A stretch of 13,109 nucleotides of DNA from Gammaproteobacteria bacterium (GTDB lineage Bacteria > Pseudomonadota > Gammaproteobacteria > Arenicellales > Poriferihabitantaceae), in assembly GCA_024679435.1 (NCBI GenBank), contig JAIBDK010000026.1:1-13109 (forward strand), given 5' to 3'. The position numbers and the translations under genes are program-made. Below, one piece after another: positions 7,551 through 13,109 of this stretch; within the stretch, counting starts at the first letter, position 1, and every line of letters starts with the position of its first letter. The notes below the pieces were generated by a model. It was given only the letters and a program-made list of their open reading frames with translations. It had not been told where the DNA came from and made no database searches.

Positions 7551-7591
7551 TGAGGCAACCTGATTACAAAATCAGGTTGCCTCAGATTTTT
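7551..7591 (+). terminator. Strong intrinsic terminator of the puuA-like gene, overlapping the SulP stop
   Basis: A perfect 15-bp stem, TGAGGCAACCTGATT (7551-7565) and its complement (7570-7584), encloses the 4-nt loop ACAA. Five T residues follow at 7587-7591. The T-tract is on the plus-strand side, so it stops transcription from the puuA-like gene. The right arm lies inside the last codons and stop of the convergent SulP gene. On the minus strand no T-run follows the stem, so termination of the SulP transcript is less certain. Confidence 0.8.
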
Positions 7592-9581
7592 CGTCACTAA
7601 CCGGTTTTATCGCCGTCGCAGATCTTTTTGTTTTAGCACGCTTTTTGCGGGTTGAGGTTTTCTTGGACACCGGCTTTTTTGCGGTCACTGATTCTTTTGC
7701 TTTGGTAATCTTTTTCCCGGTTACCGACTTCTTTTTGACTTTCTTTTTAGTCCCTTTCCCGGAAGTTTCGAGATTTGCAGTATCCGACTCTTGAAATTCG
7801 GTCGGGCTTATTGCAGTCGGCGCGGCAACAGGAATTGAGGCGCATTCCCTGAAAATCCGGTTTTCGCAGGATGCGCATATGTCCTTATCCAGCTTTTCAA
7901 AAATCTGCTCTATCGCCTCTTCCTTGGAGCTAAAAATATTGTGTTCCCCGATATAGTCGAGGTATCCACCGTCCCGCAGCACCTTGCTTGCGCTGTCTTT
8001 GAGGCGATACATGAAAAAATCACCGTCCATCATTCGCCGTTTACGGGTTTCGTTCAGCAATAATTCCGCGCCGGAAATGTCGACCTGGTTCACGCCCTTT
8101 GTCAAAAGCAACAGGTACTTCTGATCAGGATAATGCTCCCTGTAAAGCCTGAAAAGATCACCGATATGGGCGATCGAACCAAAATAAATGGAATCATCTA
8201 AACGTAAAATTTTAAGCTGGGGACATTCCGGCATGGTTATACCGGAAGTGAATTTTCTGTTTTTTGATTCGGGATCGGGTACCCGCGGCATAATTCTGGG
8301 ACGAGATGTCTTACGCAGGAAAATCATCAGTGACAGAATCACGCCGAACAAAATTGCGAATTCCAGTTTAAAGAAAATTGTACTGAGGAAAGTAACCCCC
8401 ATAATCCCCGCTTCCTTGTGGTCTGCCGTAAACAACAACTTAATCTGGGTCATATCGATCAATCGCCACGCGACAAGCACCAGCAAAGCGGCTACCGTAG
8501 CTTTGGGCAGGTAAGCGGTCAAAGGTGCGACCAGCAGAATCAACGGAACCAGTAACAGGCCTGCTATAATTGCCGCCATGGGAGACTGAGCTCCGGCGTC
8601 ATAATTTGCTCCGCTTCTGTTAAACGACCCGGTGGCAACATAAGATGAGAAAAAACTTCCTGCTATATTGGAAAGTCCCTGACCAAAAAACTCCTGATTA
8701 CCCGATATCGGCTGCCCGGTTTTCAAGGCAATAGAACGCGCAATGGACACCGCTTCGGTAAGCGCAAACAGCGTCATGGCGAGAGCCAGTGGCGCCAGTT
8801 GCTGAAAAACATCCAGAGAAAATACTGGCGATGACAGCGGCGGAAGACGCCTTGGCAATGCACCTACCATATCGATACCCGTGTTTTCTTCTCCGAAATA
8901 CAAGTTCAACCCAACAGCCACCAGACTACCAATAATCATTGCAGCAATCATTCCGGGAAATTTCGGCCATTTCTTCCTGAACAATACAACCACAATCATG
9001 GTAGACACGCTGACAATGGTCACCATTGGATGAAAGGCGCTCCAGTTTCCCCAGAGATACAATACCGTTTCGTAAAAATGCTCTTTTACCGGAATTTCCA
9101 GACCAAGCAGGACCTTGAGCTGTTTCGAAACAATCAGAAGTGCGGCTCCGGCAGTAAATCCTACAATCACTGAATGGGATATAAAGTTGACCAACGTCCC
9201 GAGCTTGAACATACCCATCACAAACTGAGTCACGCCCACCATAAAAGCCAGCGTTATTGCCAGGGAGATATAATCCTGGCTTCCCGGAATAGCGATTGCA
9301 CTTAATGATGAAAACATCACTACCGACGCCGCTGTCGTAGGCCCCGACACCAAATGCCAGGAAGAGCCAAATAACGCGGCAATAATAGCCGGAACAATAC
9401 TGGCATATAGCCCGTATTCTGGCGGCATACCTGCAATGGTTGCGAAAGCAACACCTTGAGGCAATACTATTGCCGCGCCAGTAAAACCAGCGAGCATATC
9501 CGCCCGCATCGTTTCTCTAGAAAGGTTTTTTCCCCATCTTAAAAAAGGGAACATTCGAGCAAAAGAAAAATGAAAACTCAA
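7572..9581 (-). CDS. SulP-family anion transporter with STAS domain and lysine-rich tail
   Basis: A 669-residue inner-membrane anion transporter of the SulP (SLC26-like) family. Family members move sulfate, bicarbonate, dicarboxylates or other anions, usually with H+ or Na+; the substrate here is not determinable. The SulP signature runs from about residue 41 to 89 (PQGVAFATIAGMPPEYGLYA, HLVSGPTTAAS). Around ten or more hydrophobic segments extend to residue 422. A cytoplasmic STAS domain (roughly 455-562) has the loop VDISGAELL at 500-508. After it come a C569-x2-C572-x7-C580 motif and an unusual lysine-rich tail (608-669, about 21 Lys). The start is TTG at 9581-9579, supported by an AAAGGA ribosome binding site six bases upstream and an in-frame TAG immediately before it. 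No SbtB or carbonic anhydrase gene is adjacent. It may be single-gene and is divergent from the aminotransferase. Confidence 0.93.
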   Translation of the reverse strand: MSFHFSFARMFPFLRWGKNLSRETMRADMLAGFTGAAIVLPQGVAFATIAGMPPEYGLYASIVPAIIAALFGSSWHLVSGPTTAASVVMFSSLSAIAIPGSQDYISLAITLAFMVGVTQFVMGMFKLGTLVNFISHSVIVGFTAGAALLIVSKQLKVLLGLEIPVKEHFYETVLYLWGNWSAFHPMVTIVSVSTMIVVVLFRKKWPKFPGMIAAMIIGSLVAVGLNLYFGEENTGIDMVGALPRRLPPLSSPVFSLDVFQQLAPLALAMTLFALTEAVSIARSIALKTGQPISGNQEFFGQGLSNIAGSFFSSYVATGSFNRSGANYDAGAQSPMAAIIAGLLLVPLILLVAPLTAYLPKATVAALLVLVAWRLIDMTQIKLLFTADHKEAGIMGVTFLSTIFFKLEFAILFGVILSLMIFLRKTSRPRIMPRVPDPESKNRKFTSGITMPECPQLKILRLDDSIYFGSIAHIGDLFRLYREHYPDQKYLLLLTKGVNQVDISGAELLLNETRKRRMMDGDFFMYRLKDSASKVLRDGGYLDYIGEHNIFSSKEEAIEQIFEKLDKDICASCENRIFRECASIPVAAPTAISPTEFQESDTANLETSGKGTKKKVKKKSVTGKKITKAKESVTAKKPVSKKTSTRKKRAKTKRSATAIKPVSDEKSEAT

Positions 9582-9587
9582 CTAAGG

Positions 9588-9593
9588 TCCTTT
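9588..9593 (-). promoter_or_regulatory. Ribosome binding site that fixes the TTG start of the SulP gene
   Basis: On the minus strand AAAGGA is followed by six bases (CCTTAG) and then TTG. The in-frame TAG directly before the TTG excludes a longer product. The next ATG, nine codons in (9554), lacks a Shine-Dalgarno sequence. Confidence 0.7.
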
Positions 9594-9926
9594 GGAATAA
9601 AATGCTGAATAAATCAACCTGCCAGAAGCCGGTTTCACCTAAATTGACCCAAAACCTGCATTCATCAGAACTTCTCCCGCAAAACACCGAAGATGCAACA
9701 AATCTTTAAGCCTCTATTTTTACGCTATATATTGGAACAGAAGAGATTGTCTTTAACAATAGCTCAACAAAAAAATATGCTTTTAAAAGAACAAAATTTA
9801 CCTATAAATATGCAAGTTTATCAGGAGCAGAAAACTGCGAGACTCTGGTTAGCCGATCACCATCGAAATCACCTGATTCCGCTTGCGTGATTCAATGCGA
9901 AAATGACTTCAAAGTCTCACTAATAC
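9594..9926. other. Intergenic stretch, no supported gene
   Basis: This is the left two thirds of the gap between the SulP and aminotransferase genes. A plus-strand frame of 65 codons (9693-9890) is open, but it has no good ribosome binding site, a low-complexity composition and no recognisable motif, so I do not call it. A small inverted repeat, GACTT-CA-AAGTC, lies at 9905-9916. The promoter of the SulP gene should be here on the minus strand, but no convincing hexamer pair was found. Confidence 0.5.
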
Positions 9927-9943
9927 GGTACTGGGCCAATACC
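9927..9943. promoter_or_regulatory. Near-perfect operator-like palindrome upstream of the aminotransferase
   Basis: GGTACTGGGCCAATACC consists of two 8-bp arms around a central G, with a single mismatch between GGTACTGG and the complement of CCAATACC (GGTATTGG). It lies 42 bp before the candidate -35 box of the aminotransferase gene, a position typical of an activator site. The binding protein is unknown. Confidence 0.35.
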
Positions 9944-9984
9944 AGAAATAGATAAAATTAATACCAAAATAGGTCTGTTCCATG

Positions 9985-10013
9985 TTGGTCTAATCAGGCG
10001 CCTGAGTTATCAT
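9985..10013 (+). promoter_or_regulatory. Candidate sigma-70 promoter with a palindrome in its spacer
   Basis: TTGGTC (9985-9990) and TATCAT (10008-10013, five of six matches to TATAAT) are separated by exactly 17 bp. The perfect 12-bp palindrome TCAGGCGCCTGA (9994-10005) fills most of that spacer. A repressor bound there would block RNA polymerase, so this is a plausible operator. The leader to the ATG at 10100 would be about 80 nt. The -35 box is weak. Confidence 0.45.
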
Positions 10014-10099
10014 CTGCTCTCAAGAGTTTTCTGTCTATCGACATCAAACTCCAGATCAAAACGATTCCGCTTCGACTCAACATATCGAGATTAATCCTG

Positions 10100-11473
10100 A
10101 TGAGACAATACGACACAGCAGAACTCCAGCGACTGGATCAAAAGCACCACATTCACCCCTTCACCGACCACCAGGAAATGTGGCAAAAAGGCGCCAGAAT
10201 TATTACCGGAGCTGAAAACATTTACATTTACGACAGCGATGGAAAAAAGTACCTGGATGGTATGTCCGGTCTATGGTGTGTGAATATTGGTTATGGACGG
10301 CAGGAGCTAGCTGAAGTTGCCAAACTCCAAATGGAGCAACTGCCTTATTATAATAGTTTCTTTCAAACCGCCCAGCTACCGGCGGTGGAGCTGGCCGAAA
10401 TCCTTGCTGAAGTCACGCCCCCCCATATGAATCAGGTGTTTTTCGGTTGTTCCGGATCAGATGGAAACGACACCGTTTTGAGGCTGGTACGTCATTATTG
10501 GGCATCGCTTGGTCATAAAAATAAGAATATAGTCATCAGCCGCATCAATGGCTACCATGGTAGCACCATGGCTGGGGCGAGTCTGGGTGGAATGAAACCG
10601 ATGCATGCTCAGGGCGGCTTACCAATTCCGGATATTGCTCATATTGATCAGCCCTATTTTTACCGTGAGGGCGGTGATATGTCGCTGGAAGAATTCGGGC
10701 GACAGCGTGCCAGATGTCTGGAAGATAAAATTCTCGAGCTGGGTGCAGACCGAGTTGCAGCCTTCATCGGCGAGCCCGTTCAAGGCGCGGGTGGCGTCAT
10801 TGTTCCACCAGACAACTACTGGCCTGAAATCAATCGTATATGTGAAAAGTATGACGTATTGCTTTGTGCAGACGAGGTGATATGTGGTTTTGGGAGAACT
10901 GGCGAATGGTTTGGATCAGAAAAATTCGGCATCGAACCTGATGTTATGACAATGGCAAAGGGCCTGTCTTCAGGATATCAACCAATTGGTGCAGTCATGG
11001 TCTCAGACAAGGTCGCAGAGGGGTTGGTTAATAAGGGCGGAGAATTTGTTCATGGCTACACGTATTCTGGACATCCCGTAGCCTGTGCCGTGGCACTCAA
11101 AAATATCCAGATTATGCGAGATGAGAGGATCATTGAAAATGCGCGGGACAACACGATGGATTACCTGCAGTCCAAAGTCTCTCAACTAGGAGAACATCCA
11201 TTGGTGGGCGACGCTCGGGGAACCGGGTTTCTCGCTGCGCTGGAACTGGTAAAGAACAAAGAAACAAGGGAGAATTTCGGCAACAACGGGGCCGCCGGTG
11301 CCGTATGCAGAGATTTTGCTATTGAAAACGGTCTGGTGATGCGAGCAGTTGGAGACTCCATGATTCTTTGCCCTCCCCTCATTATCAGTCGTGAACAGAT
11401 AGATGAACTTCATGGGAAAATTCTGCAAAGCCTCGACCAATCACTGGAATACCTTACAGAAATATCCGCATAG
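10100..11473 (+). CDS. spuC: Class III aminotransferase, putrescine:pyruvate type
   Basis: A 457-residue PLP-dependent omega-aminotransferase. SpuC-type enzymes move the terminal amino group of putrescine or a similar amine to pyruvate, giving an aminoaldehyde and alanine in the cytoplasm. Visible features are the N-terminal HPFTDH segment, DGMSGLWCVNIGYG (53-66), NGYHGSTMAGASLGG (150-164), GEPVQGAGG (224-232), the cofactor aspartate in LLCADEV (D258) and the Schiff-base lysine in MTMAKGLSSGYQPIGAVMV (K287). Length is normal for the family. One oddity is the phosphate-loop motif, which is usually GSEAND but reads GSDGND (118-123). It is followed after 76 nt by a 306-aa gene, probably in the same transcript. 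Related enzymes act on beta-alanine, taurine or other omega-amines, so SpuC is the best guess rather than certain. Confidence 0.85.
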   Translation: MRQYDTAELQRLDQKHHIHPFTDHQEMWQKGARIITGAENIYIYDSDGKKYLDGMSGLWCVNIGYGRQELAEVAKLQMEQLPYYNSFFQTAQLPAVELAEILAEVTPPHMNQVFFGCSGSDGNDTVLRLVRHYWASLGHKNKNIVISRINGYHGSTMAGASLGGMKPMHAQGGLPIPDIAHIDQPYFYREGGDMSLEEFGRQRARCLEDKILELGADRVAAFIGEPVQGAGGVIVPPDNYWPEINRICEKYDVLLCADEVICGFGRTGEWFGSEKFGIEPDVMTMAKGLSSGYQPIGAVMVSDKVAEGLVNKGGEFVHGYTYSGHPVACAVALKNIQIMRDERIIENARDNTMDYLQSKVSQLGEHPLVGDARGTGFLAALELVKNKETRENFGNNGAAGAVCRDFAIENGLVMRAVGDSMILCPPLIISREQIDELHGKILQSLDQSLEYLTEISA

Positions 11474-11549
11474 CGCATAGAATGGGGTAACAAAAATCTC
11501 GCCATTGGCTATGTCCACACGTACTCAATTAAACAGGTAAAAATAGAGC

Positions 11550-12470
11550 ATGTCGGCACCTGGGGTTCATCCGGTAGAGAATGGCACCATCGAAACAATT
11601 GATGGGATAAACCATATTTACTTTGATCAGTACTGGATTCGTTATTACGAACCACCGCAAGAGTCGCTTGCAGAAAAGAAGAAACTTCTGGACGCACTGA
11701 CCCGGAGGACATTTCATCATACCGAACCCGGCATTAATACTCCGGGAGACAAACTAGATGAAGTTCGTGCCGCTTATGACAAACAGCAAGATGAGCAACG
11801 CAAACGGGTCAATGCGGCAATGCTCGCTGGAGCATTGTTTAATCGTGCGACAGATATTTTCACAACTATCGTCAATCTGGAAGAAAAAGGCATTCGAGTC
11901 ACCCGTGAGGATGATTTAATGAGACAGTGCTCAAGTTGTCTTTCCGAAGCGTTATCTCTGAGCGGAAATGTAAAGCACTACAGCGGTGAAGAGGGTGTCG
12001 ACGAGTTATGGGGTGAACCGGTTAAGGTTTTTACTATGACCATCGCTGACTACTACCGAAGTCGATACCGGAAAATAGCACAGGCGATGCGGGAAATAGA
12101 TCGGGTTGGGGACACCATAAACCAGACGTTGTGCACTCTCGATTGGTTCAAAAAAGCCAAACCGCTGGTTGACGACTATATATTGATAGCGCGCAACGAA
12201 AGCGAAATATTACGTGGAGACCCGGATTATCTGACAATCTGGCCTGAATTCATTGCCGATGGAGAAAAACTCCTCGAATTCAGAGCGACCATTCCCGAGA
12301 ATTCCAGCAACAGTCTAGAACGCCATATTAAACGCGGTACTAATTTACTGCGCGCCGGAAAAGACCTGATAACCTGGATTGCCAACGTTCGAGTTCCCAT
12401 GCCGGTAAGTACCCAGCATTATTTGGATAAATGCGCTGATTACCAAAACAAGACCCGCCGATTTATTTAA
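11550..12470 (+). CDS. Unrecognised 306-aa predicted helical protein next to the aminotransferase gene
   Basis: A full-length, intact gene that I cannot assign to a family. The ATG at 11550 has a weak GAG about five bases upstream. The first 35 residues look like a folded, beta-rich entry (GTIETIDGINHIYFDQYWIR). The rest is charged and probably helical, with a coiled-coil-like stretch at about residues 66-90 (GDKLDEVRAAYDKQQDEQRK). There is no signal peptide or transmembrane helix, so it should be cytoplasmic. Cysteines occur as C127-S-S-C130, C195 and C295, too sparse for a clear metal site. It lies 76 nt downstream of the aminotransferase gene on the same strand with no terminator between them, so it is likely co-transcribed. 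An accessory or regulatory role in amine metabolism is inference from position only. Confidence 0.8.
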   Translation: MSAPGVHPVENGTIETIDGINHIYFDQYWIRYYEPPQESLAEKKKLLDALTRRTFHHTEPGINTPGDKLDEVRAAYDKQQDEQRKRVNAAMLAGALFNRATDIFTTIVNLEEKGIRVTREDDLMRQCSSCLSEALSLSGNVKHYSGEEGVDELWGEPVKVFTMTIADYYRSRYRKIAQAMREIDRVGDTINQTLCTLDWFKKAKPLVDDYILIARNESEILRGDPDYLTIWPEFIADGEKLLEFRATIPENSSNSLERHIKRGTNLLRAGKDLITWIANVRVPMPVSTQHYLDKCADYQNKTRRFI

Positions 12471-12823
12471 GCAGTTATCGCTAAAATAGTTTTTGTATTT
12501 ACATAGCCGTGGTTAACTGCTCGACAGAGTAAAACTCGATATTTTTTCCTCAAGTTCACCTGAAATATTAAGGATAAATGATCCTCCGACTCGGGATAAT
12601 TATGTTTCCAGCGGTCGCATTCAGAATAGGACTCATTAGGAATAAACAGCGCCCGTTTAAGTAAAATTTCACGACCTTTATATATTAATATAATAAATGA
12701 ATTTATTTTTTATATTAATTTTTATTATAAACAAATCTGGTTTATGATAACCACAAGTTATGCTTATAGTTAATAAACTGCAATGTAGCTGTCGAGTCCT
12801 TTATCCCTGACTGGTAATAAATT
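12471..12823. other. AT-rich intergenic region before gcvT
   Basis: No gene is supported in these 353 bases. They hold small inverted repeats: GCAGTTA/TAACTGC at 12471-12520 with a 36-nt loop, and AGGAT/ATCCT at 12571-12585. A long A/T palindrome lies at 12684-12719. A possible weak extended promoter for gcvT is TTATGA (12742-12747), 17 bp, TATAGT (12765-12770). I looked for the conserved glycine-riboswitch core often found before glycine cleavage genes and did not see it. No clear terminator follows the 306-aa gene. Confidence 0.5.
12684..12719. repeat. Extended A/T-only inverted repeat upstream of gcvT
   Basis: ATTAATATAA (12684-12693) and TTATATTAAT (12710-12719) are perfect 10-bp complements. 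TAAAT (12694-12698) pairs with ATTTA (12701-12705) inside them, leaving only a 4-nt TTTT bulge and a GA loop. All bases except one G in the loop are A or T. It could be curved or easily melted DNA, a binding site or a hairpin. Confidence 0.6.
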
Positions 12824-13109
12824 TTGAGCACTTCTGAATCACTAAACCGTACCGCTTTGTATCCGCTGCATCTTGAAGCTGGTGCCAAAATAGTCCCATT
12901 TGCGGGGTATGAAATGCCCGTACAATATCCCGCAGGGATCATAAAAGAGCACCTGCATACCCGGGAGAAAGCCGGATTATTTGATGTTTCTCATATGGGG
13001 CAAATCAGTGTCCGGGGCGAAAACGCAGCGCTCCTTCTGGAATCGTTGATTCCTGTGGATATTGTGAACTTGCAACCCGGCAAGCAAAAATATGGGCTCT
13101 TTCTCAATG
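12824..13109 (+). CDS. gcvT: GcvT, glycine cleavage system T-protein, N-terminus only
   Basis: The aminomethyltransferase of the glycine cleavage complex. It transfers the one-carbon unit from the aminomethyl-lipoyl H-protein to tetrahydrofolate and releases ammonia. I translated the visible 95 codons by hand. They begin MSTSESLNRTALYPLHLEAG and continue with KIVPFAGYEMPVQYPAG, HTREKAGLFDVSHMGQI and PGKQKYGLFLN, all characteristic of the GcvT N-terminal folate-binding domain. The likely start is TTG at 12824-12826. An in-frame TAA lies two codons before it, and there is no ATG in frame until well inside the conserved region. The ribosome binding site is weak (GGTAA). The window ends after roughly a quarter of the protein, so the usual gcvH and gcvP neighbours cannot be checked. 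Confidence 0.93.
   Translation, partial: MSTSESLNRTALYPLHLEAGAKIVPFAGYEMPVQYPAGIIKEHLHTREKAGLFDVSHMGQISVRGENAALLLESLIPVDIVNLQPGKQKYGLFLN

Noticed and set aside
9693..9890. 65-codon plus-strand frame in the SulP-aminotransferase gap
   Set aside because: No ribosome binding site, biased Gln/Leu/Lys composition and no motif; it is in AT-rich intergenic DNA where such frames arise by chance.
10605..11440. Frames overlapping the aminotransferase on both strands
   Set aside because: They are shadows of the aminotransferase reading frame, whose motifs run without a break through the region.
12471..12823. Possible glycine riboswitch ahead of gcvT
   Set aside because: I could not find the conserved core sequences; the region is AT-rich with only unrelated inverted repeats.
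12742..12942. 66-codon minus-strand frame across the gcvT start
   Set aside because: It lies antisense to the conserved GcvT N-terminus and has no protein-like features.

Overview
The window looks like chromosomal DNA of a free-living gammaproteobacterium, probably near the Pseudomonadales/Oceanospirillales. The evidence is the family content (short-linker FtsK, LolA, CrcB, RluC, SpuC/PuuA-type polyamine enzymes, SulP with a C-terminal cysteine motif, GcvT) and the ftsK-lolA-crcB and rluC-HAD phosphatase-Rieske gene orders. GC content is moderate by eye. Non-ATG starts are common: ftsK uses GTG, and rluC, the SulP gene and gcvT appear to use TTG. No transposase, integrase, phage gene, CRISPR array, tRNA or rRNA was seen.

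Left part (1-5417, all minus strand). Reading leftwards there are two runs of housekeeping genes. The first is rluC, a HAD phosphatase and a small Rieske protein, packed with a 15-nt gap and a 1-nt overlap. The second is ftsK, lolA and crcB, and crcB is cut by the window edge. The roles are 23S rRNA pseudouridylation, phosphate-ester clean-up or repair, a 2Fe-2S protein, chromosome segregation, lipoprotein sorting and fluoride export.

Between rluC and the next plus-strand gene (5414-5996) lies a stretch with no intact recognisable gene. One 99-codon frame is open (5617-5916). Beyond its stop, protein-like segments continue in changing frames, and the last one stops inside the rluC start codon (TTGA overlap). 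I read this as a possible decayed gene.

Middle and right part. A glutamine-synthetase-like gamma-glutamylputrescine synthetase (5997-7379, +) converges on a SulP anion transporter (7572-9581, -). Their 192-nt junction holds a candidate folded RNA, a second hairpin and a perfect 15-bp terminator stem. The last codons of the transporter are built into that stem. A roughly 500-nt divergent control region follows, with a palindrome lying in the spacer of a sigma-70-like promoter. It leads to a class III aminotransferase of the putrescine:pyruvate type (10100-11473, +) and an unrecognised 306-aa helical protein (11550-12470, +). The synthetase and aminotransferase suggest polyamine or related amine catabolism, but the hydrolase, dehydrogenase and transporters of complete pathways are not in view. 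After a 353-nt AT-rich gap containing a long A/T-only palindrome, the window ends inside gcvT (glycine cleavage T-protein).

The most promising unknowns are the 306-aa protein, the structured junction at 7414-7591, the promoter palindrome at 9985-10013 and the possible decayed gene at 5414-5916.
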